64,000 nucleotides of DNA from Candidatus Sedimenticola sp. (ex Thyasira tokunagai) (GCA_037318855.1 CP134874.1:3658598-3722597), one strand, 5' to 3'. Shown: positions 1 to 9,777, counted from the first letter of the stretch. A program made the numbers and translations. Notes: generated by a model not told the origin, from the letters alone.

Positions 1-2
1 AT

Positions 3-407
3 AATGCAGGCATCGTTTCTGGTAATCAAAATACACCGAATGTTGGGCTAAGAGAGTTTCTGACACTGGAATTCGACAGGGAAGTATCCGTCGACTTTGG
101 TAACTCAACTTTCCGTGACGATGATCACTATCTTTTCACTGATTCTTCTAAAATACTTGATATGTTAATAAGTATCGATGGAGGCGCTTGGGCGGCATTT
201 GATCCATTAGATGCCGCCGGAGTCAGGCTTGTCGGTACTCGCTTTGACCTAAGAACCGCCGAGGGTGAAGTCGATGGTTATTACATCGACTCACTTGCCG
301 GTGTCCATGCCGTCCCCATACCTCCCTCCGCCCTCCTTTTCGGCAGTGCACTGCTGGGGTTTGCTGGTATCCGTCGTCGCAAGAAACAGCTAGGCGACCA
401 ACCCTAA
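3..407 (+). CDS. C-terminal part of a VPLPA/PEP-CTERM sorted exported protein (start outside window)
   Basis: The frame is open from base 3 to the TAA at 405-407, so the gene begins before the window. The visible 134 residues are acidic and beta-rich. They end in a typical sorting tail: a VPIPPSALLFGS motif, a hydrophobic stretch (ALLGFAGI) and a basic end (RRRKKQ). This is the VPLPA variant of PEP-CTERM signals, which exosortase systems recognise to process exported surface or matrix proteins. No exosortase or EPS gene is in view, so the role of the body of the protein cannot be stated. The sorting signal is clear; the rest is unknown. Confidence 0.75.
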   Translation, partial: NAGIVSGNQNTPNVGLREFLTLEFDREVSVDFGNSTFRDDDHYLFTDSSKILDMLISIDGGAWAAFDPLDAAGVRLVGTRFDLRTAEGEVDGYYIDSLAGVHAVPIPPSALLFGSALLGFAGIRRRKKQLGDQP

Positions 408-526
408 TCATAAAAAATCAGGCACTGGAACAAGTTGCTTCCTGACGCCTGATTTCAAGCTATAAACGACTCTCCAACCGACAGCCAGGCATTGTTACTT
501 TTTGTAACAATTGTTATTCTCGGCCG

Positions 527-727
527 ATGCCGGATCAAAACGACCCCAACCAACAACGAGAGAGCGCGCTGCTACTCACTCTGCTGGCCCTCTTCCTCTT
601 CGCCTCACCACTGACTCTCTGGTGGGCGGCTGATGACAGCCCCTGGCTGCTCCCCTATCTGCTGTGGCTGCTGGTGATTGGAGTTGCGGCCTGGCTAAGT
701 TACCGGTATCGACATCATGACCTATGA
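527..727 (+). CDS. small two-helix membrane protein upstream of the sensor kinase
   Basis: A 66-residue protein with a polar N-terminus (many N/Q/D), two hydrophobic helices (about residues 14-32 and 41-58) and a basic end (YRYRHH). It overlaps the following symporter-kinase gene by 11 bases, which suggests translational coupling. Short two-TM proteins of this kind often precede symporter-type permeases or kinases and may help their assembly; that role is inference. No strong Shine-Dalgarno is visible before the ATG, so the start is the best available rather than a proven one. Confidence 0.6.
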   Translation: MPDQNDPNQQRESALLLTLLALFLFASPLTLWWAADDSPWLLPYLLWLLVIGVAAWLSYRYRHHDL

Positions 728-3656
728 GCTGGAGGTGCTGTTCGGGGCCAGCCTCTTCTACCTGCTGCTGCTCTTTCTCATCGCCTACATCACCGACCGG
801 GGAGTGATCCCCGAGGGCTGGACGGCAAACCCTATCGTCTACGTTCTCTCACTTGGCGTCTATGCCACCTCCTGGTCCTACTACGGCAGCGTCGGTTTTG
901 CCCAGAGGGAAGGCTTTCAGTTTCTTACCGTCTACCTTGGGGTAACGGTAGCCTTCCTACTCTCCCCTGTGTTGCTGCGTCCCCTGCTACGCCTGGTGCG
1001 TGATTATCAGCTCACCTCTCTGGCCGACCTGCTCGCCTTTCGCTATCGCAGTCAACTGGCAGGGGTGTTGGTCACGCTCTTTATGCTCCTGGGCTCACTA
1101 CCCTATATTGCCCTGCAGATCCGTGCCGTCACGTCATCGGTTCAGGTACTTACTCACGAAGAATTACCAGTTTACCCCGCGCTGGTCTTCTGCGGTATGC
1201 TGATTCTCTTCTCGATCCTTTTTGGCGCCCGCCATATCTCTCCCCGGGAAAAACACCGTGGTCTGGTGGCCGCCATCGCCTTTGAATCTCTAATCAAGGT
1301 GATCGCTCTGGTGGCGGTGGGTCTGTTTGCCATCTTCGGCACTTTCTCCGGGCCCGCCGGGCTCAATCAGTGGCTGACTGAACATCCGGAAGCCACCCAA
1401 GCACTCTACCAGCCTGTGAGGGAAGGCCCCTGGGTAACCCTGCTGTTTCTCTCTTTCTGCGCCGCCTTTCTGCTGCCAAGACAGTTCCACATGATCTTTA
1501 CGGAGAATATCTCCCTCCGCTCCCTGTCCACGGCCGTCTGGGCCTTTCCACTCTTTCTATTGCTGCTCAACCTCGCCATTCCCCCCATTCTATGGGCAGG
1601 CGACTACCTGCAACTTGAGATGGATGCAGACTACTATGTTCTCGGCATCACCCTGGAAAATGGCCCACAGTGGTTGCCGGTGCTCGCCTTTATTGGCGGC
1701 GTATCCGCCGCCAGTGCAATGGTGATCGTATCGACACTGGCGCTCTCTTCGATGTGCCTCAACCACCTACTGCTACCCGCCAGCTACCCCGATCCTAAAG
1801 TCGATATCTACAGCTGGCTGCTATGGGGTCGTCGCCTGCTGATTGCCCTGATCATCGCCGCCGGTTTCGGCTTTTATCAGCTGCTGGAGCACAACCAGGG
1901 GCTGGTACAGCTGGGTCTTATCTCATTCGTTGCCGTTGCCCAATTCCTACCGGGGATTGTAGGTGTGCTCTACTGGCGCAGGGCTACCCGCAAGGGTTTC
2001 ATTGCCGGCCTGCTGGCAGGCATTGCGGTGTGGTGTATCACTCTGCTGTTACCACTGCTGGAAAAGTCGGGCCTGCTCGATAGCGGTATCGACCTGACAA
2101 GCCTCAGTTCCAGCTCGGGATTCGACCAATGGCAGCTCTCCACCTTCTGGTCCCTCGCCTGCAACAGTTTTCTCTTTGTCACTGTCTCCATCTTCACCCG
2201 CCAGTCGGCAGGAGAGCAGGAGGCGGCCCACGCCTGTAGCAGTGACACCACTATTCCGGTTCCATTGGCCGGTGTGGTGGCCGCCGGCTCACCCGCGCAG
2301 TTCTCAGAGGGCCTGGCCGCCATGATCGGAAAGGAGGCGGCCGAGATGGAGGTAAAGCGTGCACTAGAAGATCTCAATATGGACCAGGGCGAAACCCGCC
2401 CCCGAGAGTTAAAACGACTGCGCCAGCGCATTGAGCTCAACCTCTCCGGCCTGGTCGGCCCCCATATGGCCCATGTCATTATCAACCAACAGTTGCGTAT
2501 CGACGGTCAAGCAAAAACGGCACTGGCTGACTCTTTCCGTTATATGGATGAGCGCCTTGAGCGCTCCCACAGCCGACTGAGGGGATTAAATGCCGACCTG
2601 GACACTCTGCGCCGCTATCACCGCCAGATTCTCCTCGACCTTCCTCTGGGTGTCTGCGCTGTAGCACCTGACCACACTGTCGTGATCTGGAACCTGACTC
2701 TGGAGCTGATGAGCGGTGTTTCCAGTAGCCAGGCGGAGGGGCGCAAACTCTCCAGCCTACCCAAGCCCTGGGGTGAACTGCTGGCCGGTTTTGCCGTCGC
2801 TCAGGACGGGCATATTCCCCATATGGAAATTGAAGCCGGTGGCAAGACACACTGGTTCAACCTCCACAAAGCCGCTATTCCCGACCCCGATCTGTTGATC
2901 AGAGAGGGAGAGACCCGTACCGGCCTGGTGATGCTACTGGAAGATCTCACCGACATGGAGACCTTGGAAGCTGAACTGGCCCACAGTGACCGTTTGGCAT
3001 CGATTGGCCGTCTGGCTGCGGGTGTCGCCCATGAGATCGGCAACCCGGTTACCGGCATCGCCTCTCTGGCCCAAAACCTGCGCGATGAAAAAGAGAGTGC
3101 TGTTATCGAAGAGAGTGTTGAGTCGATACTGCAACAGACCCGTCGTATCAGTAGCATCTTACAATCGCTGATGAACTTCAGCCGCAGCGGCCGGGTGGGC
3201 GTCAGCCTCGAGCAGTTCCATTTCAACGACATCGTCGAGGAGGCGATACAGCTGGTTCAACTCACCCGCGCCGGAAAACGGGTGGAGTTCAACAACAGTT
3301 GCCCCGGAGGATTGGAACTGTCTGGTGACAAACAACGCCTCTCTCAAGTGATGGTCAACCTGCTGACAAACGCCTGTGATGCATCGAAGCCGGGAGATCA
3401 AGTAGAGATCTTCGCATTTAAAGATAATGAGCAGGTGCACATCGAAATTATGGACCAGGGAGACGGTATCCCTGATGAAGATCAGAAGATGATTTTCGAG
3501 CCCTTCTTCACCACCAAAGATGCCGGTAAGGGTACCGGTCTGGGCCTCTCCATGGTCAACAAAATAATCGATGAGCACAAAGGCAACATAGAGATCGACT
3601 CCATTCAGGATGTAGGTACCCGCGTTGTCATCCACCTCCCCCAACATGGAACTTAA
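717..3656 (+). CDS. sodium:solute symporter-type sensor histidine kinase (CbrA-like)
   Basis: 979 residues. The first ~480 form a multi-helix sodium:solute symporter (SLC5/PutP) module. A linker with coiled-coil character (about 530-640) and a PAS-like segment (about 640-740) follow. The transmitter carries the HisKA H-box AHEIGNPVTG (His near residue 771), an N-box NLLTNACDAS (~880), the G1 box DQGDGIPD (~915) and the G2 box GTGLGLS (~940). This is the CbrA/CrbS architecture, in which a transporter domain senses or carries a substrate and drives a kinase. The adjacent partner is an NtrC-type regulator followed by acs, so sensing of acetate or carbon status is likely (inference). All catalytic boxes appear intact. 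Confidence 0.88.
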   Translation: MTYELEVLFGASLFYLLLLFLIAYITDRGVIPEGWTANPIVYVLSLGVYATSWSYYGSVGFAQREGFQFLTVYLGVTVAFLLSPVLLRPLLRLVRDYQLTSLADLLAFRYRSQLAGVLVTLFMLLGSLPYIALQIRAVTSSVQVLTHEELPVYPALVFCGMLILFSILFGARHISPREKHRGLVAAIAFESLIKVIALVAVGLFAIFGTFSGPAGLNQWLTEHPEATQALYQPVREGPWVTLLFLSFCAAFLLPRQFHMIFTENISLRSLSTAVWAFPLFLLLLNLAIPPILWAGDYLQLEMDADYYVLGITLENGPQWLPVLAFIGGVSAASAMVIVSTLALSSMCLNHLLLPASYPDPKVDIYSWLLWGRRLLIALIIAAGFGFYQLLEHNQGLVQLGLISFVAVAQFLPGIVGVLYWRRATRKGFIAGLLAGIAVWCITLLLPLLEKSGLLDSGIDLTSLSSSSGFDQWQLSTFWSLACNSFLFVTVSIFTRQSAGEQEAAHACSSDTTIPVPLAGVVAAGSPAQFSEGLAAMIGKEAAEMEVKRALEDLNMDQGETRPRELKRLRQRIELNLSGLVGPHMAHVIINQQLRIDGQAKTALADSFRYMDERLERSHSRLRGLNADLDTLRRYHRQILLDLPLGVCAVAPDHTVVIWNLTLELMSGVSSSQAEGRKLSSLPKPWGELLAGFAVAQDGHIPHMEIEAGGKTHWFNLHKAAIPDPDLLIREGETRTGLVMLLEDLTDMETLEAELAHSDRLASIGRLAAGVAHEIGNPVTGIASLAQNLRDEKESAVIEESVESILQQTRRISSILQSLMNFSRSGRVGVSLEQFHFNDIVEEAIQLVQLTRAGKRVEFNNSCPGGLELSGDKQRLSQVMVNLLTNACDASKPGDQVEIFAFKDNEQVHIEIMDQGDGIPDEDQKMIFEPFFTTKDAGKGTGLGLSMVNKIIDEHKGNIEIDSIQDVGTRVVIHLPQHGT

Positions 3657-3669
3657 GGTAACTATTCAG

Positions 3670-3794
3670 CCCCCTCCAAAATTCGATTTTGAAGGGGGGA
3701 TAAAGGGGAGAGTAAAACTTCTCCCCTTTAGAAACCCCAAAAGCTAACGTGAATCCTTCAGCTAGCCCCAATAAATAGGACTAGCTGAAGGATT
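3670..3794. promoter_or_regulatory. three consecutive hairpins between kinase and regulator genes
   Basis: The 155-base gap holds three inverted repeats in a row. At 3670-3699 a C-rich/G-rich stem surrounds CCAAAATTCGATTTTG. At 3702-3729 AAAGGGGAGA pairs with TCTCCCCTTT. At 3752-3794 AATCCTTCAGCTAG pairs perfectly with CTAGCTGAAGGATT (14 bp). None is followed by a good T-run, so they look more like attenuating or RNA-stabilising structures, or repeat elements, than a classical terminator. The effect on regulator expression is inference. Confidence 0.5.
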
Positions 3795-3811
3795 ACAAAC
3801 CGAGAAGAGTG

Positions 3812-5146
3812 ATGAATCAAATACTTATCATTGAAGATGAGACCGTTATCCGCAGTGCTGTACGCCGCCTGCTCGAACGTAAAGGCTATCAGGTGGAAGA
3901 GGCGGAGTCGGTGGAAGAGGCGCTGAAATTCAACCTTCAGAACTACAACCTGATCCTCTCAGATGTGAAATTACCAGGCGCTCCCGGTACCGAGATCATC
4001 AAACCGGCCGGAGAGGTTCCGGTCCTGATCATGACCAGTTACGCCAGTGTACGTTCGGCGGTGGATGCAATAAAGCTGGGAGCTATCGACTATATAGCCA
4101 AACCCTTCGATCACGATGAGCTTTTGATACTGATAGAACGCACCCTAAAACAGGGAAAGCTGGAACGGCGCAACGAAGCACTGAAAGCCGACCTCGATCG
4201 AGAGTACCCGGTCAACGGTATGATCGGCAGCTGTGGCGCCATGCAGGAGGTGTGTCGCCGTGTCGCCAAGGTCGCCCCCACCGATGCCACTGTACTGATA
4301 TTCGGTGAATCCGGCACCGGCAAGGAGCTGGTGGCCAGAGCACTCCATGAACAGAGCCATCGCAGCGAGTCACCCATTGTGACGGTTAACTGTGCCGCCA
4401 TCCCGGAAACCCTGATTGAGTCGGAACTGTTTGGTCATGAAAAAGGCGCGTTCACCAGCGCAGACAGCGCCCGTTCCGGATTGGTAGAGAGCGCCGAGGG
4501 AGGCACCCTTTTTCTTGATGAGATCGGCGAACTGCCGATGGCTGCCCAGGCGCGCCTGTTACGGTTATTGCAGAACAGGGAGGTGAGACGCGTCGGCTCT
4601 GAGCAGTCAAAACAGGTCGACATCCGGCTCATCGCCGCTACCCACCGGGACCTCAAACTACTAGTACAGAATGGAGAGTTCCGTAGCGATCTCTACTTCC
4701 GCCTAAGGGTCATTGAACTCAACCTGCCTGCCCTGAGAGAGCGAGGCTCCGACAAGATCGAGCTAGCCGATTTTCTACTGGAAAAGGCAAGAAAACAGCT
4801 CAACCACTCACCGATGAAATTGAGCGCTTCCGCGATTGAATCCATCACCAGCTATGACTGGCCCGGCAATGTACGCGAATTGGAGAACGCCCTTGAACGG
4901 GCGGCCATACTCTGTGACGGCGATACGATCACACCCGAACTGCTGGCGATTGAGACCAGCTTATCAGCCCCACAGCAGACTAACGGATCCAACAGTAACC
5001 TCTCACTCGAAGAGTACTTCCGTCAGTTTGTACTTGAGCACCAGGATGGTTTGACCGAAACAGATCTTGCTAAACAGCTGGGCATCAGCCGTAAGGCACT
5101 ATGGGAGCGCAGACAAAGGTTCGGCATTCCCCGGCAGAAGCGGTAG
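3812..5146 (+). CDS. NtrC-family sigma-54-dependent response regulator (CbrB-like)
   Basis: 444 residues. The receiver domain (1-~120) has the acidic pair E8/D9, phospho-acceptor Asp51 in ILSDVKLPG and Lys in AKPFD. The AAA+ domain (~135-370) has Walker A GESGTGKE (~164), a GAFTSA loop (~212) where GAFTGA is canonical, and Walker [11 protein letters not shown]. The C-terminal Fis-type helix-turn-helix is [16 protein letters not shown]. It probably receives phosphate from the symporter-kinase upstream and activates RpoN promoters. The ATG at 3812 follows GAGAAG; a GTG at 3809 in the same frame is an alternative. The Gly-to-Ser change in the sigma-54 contact loop is noteworthy but not known to inactivate. 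Confidence 0.88.
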   Translation: MNQILIIEDETVIRSAVRRLLERKGYQVEEAESVEEALKFNLQNYNLILSDVKLPGAPGTEIIKPAGEVPVLIMTSYASVRSAVDAIKLGAIDYIAKPFDHDELLILIERTLKQGKLERRNEALKADLDREYPVNGMIGSCGAMQEVCRRVAKVAPTDATVLIFGESGTGKELVARALHEQSHRSESPIVTVNCAAIPETLIESELFGHEKGAFTSADSARSGLVESAEGGTLFLDEIGELPMAAQARLLRLLQNREVRRVGSEQSKQVDIRLIAATHRDLKLLVQNGEFRSDLYFRLRVIELNLPALRERGSDKIELADFLLEKARKQLNHSPMKLSASAIESITSYDWPGNVRELENALERAAILCDGDTITPELLAIETSLSAPQQTNGSNSNLSLEEYFRQFVLEHQDGLTETDLAKQLGISRKALWERRQRFGIPRQKR

Positions 5147-5221
5147 ACAGATAAGTGGCGGTAACACACCCACTCATGAATCGTTACCTTTCCACTCAGC
5201 CGGGCGTCACTTTATGTAACA

Positions 5222-5237
5222 TGGCCATAAAAAAGCC
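5222..5237 (+). promoter_or_regulatory. weak sigma-54 (-24/-12) candidate
   Basis: TGG followed ten bases later by GC (TGGCCATAAAAAAGC) is the only GG-N10-GC match in the gap between the NtrC-type regulator and acs. It is AT-rich where TTGC is expected at -12 and lies about 420 bases before acs, so it is listed only because a sigma-54 activator is encoded next door. Confidence 0.15.
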
Positions 5238-5420
5238 CATTCACCATCGCGCCAACCCTTTGTTTTATATGTTTTTTATAAAACGGCACAAATATCGCAT
5301 TCCAAAGGAGCTGTTTTCAGATAGCAGCAGAGGGCAGCACAAAACAAAATGGTGGTAAGTTAAGGGGCCTAAAACCACCATCACTGTCGACAGTGATTAG
5401 CGCAAAAGGGTGATATATAA

Positions 5421-5512
5421 CTCAAGTTTCGGAGTTCAAATGATGTAAAAGGCCTGGATAGACCATCCCTTCTCCCTGAGGGAGAGGGGGCTAATAAACC
5501 CCGAAACTTGAG
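5421..5512. repeat. MITE-like palindromic element, short (92 bp) version
   Basis: It starts CTCAAGTTTCGG and ends CCGAAACTTGAG, a perfect 12-bp terminal inverted repeat with AT-rich flanks. Inside is the hairpin CTTCTCCCTGAGGGAGAGG. The interior matches the 173-bp element at 15333-15505 in reverse orientation with part of the middle removed. It sits in the 510-base gap before acs; nothing else with coding character was seen there. Confidence 0.8.
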
Positions 5513-5656
5513 ATATAAATGGCGAAAAAAATGATGGCATCACCTATTCTCTTATGATGCCAAACGTTGCGACTGAACGCATTATTCATAAATATAGAAA
5601 CCGGCGTGAGCCAATATTAAGATAACAAAATCAAGACAACATCGAGGAGACGCACC

Positions 5657-7597
5657 ATGTCCGAAGTAAAGGTCTACCCTGTTCCCGCCGAGATAGCGGC
5701 CAAGGCACATATTGACGCAGCAAAATACAAGGAGATGTACCAGCGCTCCATTGATGATCCGGACGGTTTCTGGGCTGAGCAGGCCGAAGAGTTCGTCTCC
5801 TGGTCAAAAAAGTGGGACAAGGTCTCTGAGTGGGACTTCCACAGTGCAGATATCAAATGGTTTATGGGCGGCAAGCTCAACGTCTCCTACAACTGTCTCG
5901 ACCGTCATCTGGAGAGCCGTGGTGACCAGACTGCGATTATCTGGGAGGGAGACAACCCGGAAGAGGATCGGCACATCAGCTACCGCGAACTGCACCAAGA
6001 GGTTTGCAAACTCTCAAATGTGCTGAAGGGGCGTGGAGTCAAGAAAGGCGACCGTGTCTGCATCTATATGCCGATGATTGCAGAAGCAACCGTTGCCATG
6101 CTCGCCTGTACCCGTATCGGTGCAGTCCACTCCATCGTCTTCGGCGGCTTCTCCCCTGACTCTCTGCGTGACCGTATTCTCGACTCGGATTGCCAAACCT
6201 TGATCACTGCCGACGAAGGCGTGCGTGGCGGCAGGAACGTACCACTCAAAGTTAATGCCGACACCGCTCTGGCAGAGTGCCCCAATGTCCACACCTGTGT
6301 GGTAATCAAGCGCACCGGCGGTGATGTCGCCTGGACCGAAGGTCGCGACATCTGGTACGGCGATGCCATGGCTGATGCCTCCAGTGACTGTGCACCGGAA
6401 GAGATGGATGCGGAAGACCCGATGTTCATCCTCTACACCTCAGGCTCCACCGGCAAACCCAAAGGCGTACTCCATACCACCGGCGGCTATCTGGTGTTCG
6501 CCGCCATGACCCACAAGTATACGTTCGACTACCAAGAGGGTGAGATCTACTGGTGTACCGCAGACGTCGGCTGGGTCACCGGTCACACCTACATCGTCTA
6601 TGGGCCGCTGGCCAATGGCGCCACCAGCCTGATGTTTGAGGGCATTCCCAACTACCCCGATGTCTCCCGCTTCTGGCAGGTCATCGACAAGCACAACGTC
6701 TCCATCTTCTACACCGCCCCCACCGCCATCCGAGCACTAATGCGGGCAGGCGAAGAGCCGGTAAAGAAAACATCACGCAAGTCCTTGCGTATCCTCGGCA
6801 CCGTCGGTGAGCCGATCAATCCTGAGGCTTGGGAGTGGTATCACAAGGTGGTTGGAGACGCTCGCTGCCCGATCGTCGATACCTGGTGGCAAACAGAAAC
6901 GGGTGGTCACCTGATTACACCGCTGCCGGGTGCCATCGACATGAAACCCGGCTCCGCCTCAGTACCCTTCTTCGGTGTCGCTCCGGCTATCGTCGACGCC
7001 GGCACCGGCGAAGAGTTGAGCGGTGAATGCGAAGGCGCCCTAATCATCACCCGCCCCTGGCCGGCGATGATGCGCTCTCTCTACGGTGACCATAAACGTT
7101 TCAAAGAGACCTACTTCTCTCAGTATCCCGGCAACTACTTCACCGGTGACGGTGCACGTCGAGACAAAGATGGTTACTACTGGATTACCGGTCGTATCGA
7201 TGACGTGCTCAACGTCTCCGGGCACCGTCTGGGTACAGCCGAAATCGAATCGGCACTGGTGCTGCATGAGAGTATTGCCGAGGCGGCTGTGGTCGGTTAC
7301 CCCCATGACATTAAGGGACAGGGCATCTACGCCTATGTCACCCCAATGGCGGGCGTCGAAGCTACCGACGAATTGAAGACAGACCTGGTTAAACTGGTGC
7401 GTAGCGAGATTGGACCTATCGCCATCGTTGACATTATTCAGTGGGCGCCCGGCCTGCCGAAGACACGTTCAGGAAAAATCATGCGTCGTATTCTGCGTAA
7501 GGTTGCCTGTAACGAAACCGATGCTCTGGGCGACACCTCGACACTGGCAGATCCCAGCGTAGTCGATGATCTTGTTAACAACCGCGCTAACAAATAG
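5657..7597 (+). CDS. acs: acetyl-CoA synthetase
   Basis: 646 residues, the usual length for Acs. It converts acetate, ATP and CoA to acetyl-CoA through acetyl-AMP in the cytoplasm. Visible motifs are the AMP-binding loop [11 protein letters not shown] (~260), the Acs-typical [10 protein letters not shown], the [10 protein letters not shown] segment, the hinge region [14 protein letters not shown], and the C-terminal [11 protein letters not shown] holding the catalytic lysine (about residue 607) that Pat-type acetyltransferases modify in the family. The ATG follows GAGGAGA at good spacing. The neighbouring CbrAB-like pair suggests two-component control of acetate use, as with CrbSR and acs in other gammaproteobacteria. 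Confidence 0.97.
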   Translation: MSEVKVYPVPAEIAAKAHIDAAKYKEMYQRSIDDPDGFWAEQAEEFVSWSKKWDKVSEWDFHSADIKWFMGGKLNVSYNCLDRHLESRGDQTAIIWEGDNPEEDRHISYRELHQEVCKLSNVLKGRGVKKGDRVCIYMPMIAEATVAMLACTRIGAVHSIVFGGFSPDSLRDRILDSDCQTLITADEGVRGGRNVPLKVNADTALAECPNVHTCVVIKRTGGDVAWTEGRDIWYGDAMADASSDCAPEEMDAEDPMFILYTSGSTGKPKGVLHTTGGYLVFAAMTHKYTFDYQEGEIYWCTADVGWVTGHTYIVYGPLANGATSLMFEGIPNYPDVSRFWQVIDKHNVSIFYTAPTAIRALMRAGEEPVKKTSRKSLRILGTVGEPINPEAWEWYHKVVGDARCPIVDTWWQTETGGHLITPLPGAIDMKPGSASVPFFGVAPAIVDAGTGEELSGECEGALIITRPWPAMMRSLYGDHKRFKETYFSQYPGNYFTGDGARRDKDGYYWITGRIDDVLNVSGHRLGTAEIESALVLHESIAEAAVVGYPHDIKGQGIYAYVTPMAGVEATDELKTDLVKLVRSEIGPIAIVDIIQWAPGLPKTRSGKIMRRILRKVACNETDALGDTSTLADPSVVDDLVNNRANK

Positions 7598-7624
7598 CCC
7601 AACGACTTCTAACAGATGATACCA

Positions 7625-7654
7625 AAGCAGGCCCTTCTCGGGGCCTGCTTTTTT
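7625..7654 (+). terminator. rho-independent terminator after acs
   Basis: AAGCAGGCCC pairs with GGGCCTGCTT around a six-base loop and is followed by a T-run. It lies 28 bases after the acs stop and also sits at the end of the convergent fliW gene, so it can serve acs and perhaps both genes. Confidence 0.9.
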
Positions 7655-8105
7655 ATGCTGCCGTGATCTTCACAGTACGCACCGCATCGACCAGTAGTTT
7701 GTTCAGACCAACACGCTTCTCTGGATTGATTAGCAACGGCGCTCTCCAGTTGGCGTTCATCGCCTGATCTTCAGTATGGTCAAAATGCCCAGGACTGGTT
7801 CCCGGCCTTCCCTGATAAACCATGAAATAGAGCTGCAGATCATCCGGCGTTTCGGTTTGCAGCAACTCAGTATCGGCATCGCCGAGAGTGAATTCATACT
7901 CACAGCCAAACAGATGAGGTTCCATGATGGAGAAGCAGACATCTTCATCATCCAAAGATTGCAGCCACTTGAGATCGGGAAACTCTTCCGAATGAAATAG
8001 CTTGAACCGAGTGCAGTTCTCAAATGCCAGCATCCCCTGAGGAAAATTAATAACGGTTTCTGGATCTATCCTCTGAACACCAAAAGAGCTGGTCTCTATT
8101 TTCAT
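7653..8105 (-). CDS. fliW: FliW-family flagellar assembly factor / CsrA antagonist
   Basis: 150 residues from the ATG at 8105 (MKIETSSFG); an upstream GTG would add 15 residues that do not look like the family N-terminus. Family features seen are the opening beta strand, INFPQGMLAFE, the WLQSLDD motif and the C-terminal LLINPEKRVGLNKLL. FliW binds flagellin and the RNA-binding regulator CsrA, linking flagellin level to translation control. No flagellar genes, CsrA or flagellin are nearby, so it stands alone here. The Shine-Dalgarno before the ATG is poor (AGG almost touching the start). Confidence 0.8.
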   Translation of the reverse strand: MKIETSSFGVQRIDPETVINFPQGMLAFENCTRFKLFHSEEFPDLKWLQSLDDEDVCFSIMEPHLFGCEYEFTLGDADTELLQTETPDDLQLYFMVYQGRPGTSPGHFDHTEDQAMNANWRAPLLINPEKRVGLNKLLVDAVRTVKITAA

Positions 8106-8501
8106 ACCTGATTTCCGCGTAGTTTTTACTATGATAACCTGAGTATACACCGCTCATATTATCCTTGTGAAAGCGGAGTGATGCCCTTGAGGCGCTGAAA
8201 CAGAGAGAACCTCTCACTTGTCCGGCGTAATAATATTTCTGATTACCCTCGACGCTCAGCCACTGAGTAGAAGAAAATGAGTCAATATTGGCCGCAAATA
8301 AACGCGTATGAACGCAAATATTTGAAATACTCCCCATATTGCAAAGCGTCTGAACATGCCCTTGGTAGTTATTTAAGCTCAATGCCCAAACAATTTACCC
8401 GTGAAGAGCCACATTCGCGTTTATTCACGTTCATTTCCGGCTGAGTTTCAGGGGTAATCAGGATAATATTTGGTGGCACTCCCCCACAATCCTGAAACCC
8501 G

Positions 8502-8566
8502 AAGGAGCGAACTTGTTCGCGATGAACAGGCCCCGGTGCCTGATCGCAAATGAATTCGCTCCTACA
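8502..8566. repeat. REP-like palindrome (copy 1)
   Basis: It starts AAGGAGCGAACTTGTTCGCG and ends ATTCGCTCCTAC, with inverted ends around a ~25-base centre. It belongs to the seven-copy GTAGGAGCG family in this window. Confidence 0.8.
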
Positions 8567-8627
8567 GGGCCGTTTTTCATTTTTGAGACCGGTTTCATGA
8601 TTATTGCGCATAGTGATATTTTACTAG

Positions 8628-8645
8628 CTCAAGTTTCGGAGTTCG
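8628..8645. repeat. solo end of the CTCAAGTTTCGG element
   Basis: CTCAAGTTTCGGAGTTCG is identical to the left end of the 15333-15505 element, but no matching right end follows within the next 200 bases. It looks like a degraded or partially deleted copy. Confidence 0.6.
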
Positions 8646-8844
8646 AATCTCTCGATAGCGGGATCAGTGTTCGGATTAGTATTTTGCCTACACACAGCTG
8701 GGCTATCCGCAAGAATTTGCTGTAATATAAGCGTTAATAGCTCTGACAACTCTAAATCTTACTCATCCAATGCCGGGCATAACTCATCCACCCGTCGCAT
8801 TCTCCTTCAAACGCTAAATTTCAATCTACCAGAGGTCATTAAAA

Positions 8845-9669
8845 TTGAGTCAACTTAAAGTCGGCGTTTTTGTTGATGCCGAAAATATAAAATTCAACGG
8901 CGGTTACCAGTTACGTTACGATATTCTGCGACGCTTCGCTGCCCGTAGCGGCACCCTGTTGCGCCTCAACACCTACCTCGCCTTCGATCAGGAGCGTGCC
9001 AAGGAAGACAACGAATACGCAAAAAAATCCTACACCTACCAACAGATGGTACGGGATTTTGGCTGGAAGATTATTGTCAAGCCAGTGCGCCGCTTTACCG
9101 ATGACGAAGGCAATGTCACAACCAAGGCCAATGCAGACCTCGACCTGGCGGTAGACGCTATGCTGCAGGCAGAAAACCTCGACCAGATACTGCTGGTTAC
9201 CGGTGACGGCGACTTTCTCCAAGTAGTGACAGCACTGCAGAACCGGGGCTGCCGAGTGGAGGTACTCGCGTTCAAAAATGTCTCCAGTCTACTGCAGCGC
9301 CAGGTGGATGACTTCTATCGCGGCTACCTTATCCCTGATCTACTGCCGTTCTCCTATGAGCCGCGCAATGAGTGGGGAGTACCGGGTTCTTGTGTTCGTG
9401 GCGTCTGCACCCGTTGGTTCCCGGACAAAGGCTACGGATTTTTGCGCTTCATACGGGAGGTAAACCCCAACCTTTGGGTGACCGATCCACGCGATCCCGA
9501 CTCACCCTACGAGAGCGTATTCTGCCACGCCAATGAACTGGCCGACTGCGTCTCCGTGGAGGATCTGATGAACCGCGAAACAGTCGTTGAGTTCTATCTG
9601 GAAGAGAGAGATGTCGGTGACGGACTGGTGGCGAAGAATGTACGCCTGACCTATAAGCCGAGTCATTGA
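8845..9669 (+). CDS. NYN (LabA/DUF88) domain protein with C-terminal cold-shock-like domain
   Basis: 274 residues. The N-terminal NYN fold (1-~165) shows the PIN-like acidic residues in VFVDAENIK, KANADLDLAVDAM and LLVTGDGDF, expected to bind metal for RNA cleavage. A C-terminal OB/cold-shock-type segment (~185-270) contains VRGVCTRWFPDKGYGFLRF, close to the RNP motif of cold-shock proteins, interrupted by an insertion. The start is a TTG at 8845 with AGAGGT eight bases upstream; no in-frame ATG fits. A role in RNA processing or decay is likely from the domains; the target is unknown. Confidence 0.8.
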   Translation: MSQLKVGVFVDAENIKFNGGYQLRYDILRRFAARSGTLLRLNTYLAFDQERAKEDNEYAKKSYTYQQMVRDFGWKIIVKPVRRFTDDEGNVTTKANADLDLAVDAMLQAENLDQILLVTGDGDFLQVVTALQNRGCRVEVLAFKNVSSLLQRQVDDFYRGYLIPDLLPFSYEPRNEWGVPGSCVRGVCTRWFPDKGYGFLRFIREVNPNLWVTDPRDPDSPYESVFCHANELADCVSVEDLMNRETVVEFYLEERDVGDGLVAKNVRLTYKPSH

Positions 9670-9777
9670 TTCAAAAACCGGCCTCCTACAACAAAATAGC
9701 AGTAGTGCAGGTTAGCAGCCCAACCTGCATTGCTTCATGAGTCGATTTAACAGCTTCTAAAGCAGTACAATTCACCG

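Larger units (their letters stand above)
8106..8844. other. 740-base intergenic region with repeat debris
   Basis: Between fliW and the NYN gene there is no ORF with a plausible protein. It contains one REP-like palindrome (8502-8566) and a single end of the CTCAAGTTTCGG repeat family (8628-8645). The promoter of the NYN gene is presumably in the last 200 bases, but no clear -35/-10 pair was assigned. Confidence 0.6.

Noticed and set aside
5521-5540. TGGCATCACCTATTCT near acs as a sigma-54 promoter
   Set aside because: The -12 element reads TC instead of GC at the required spacing.
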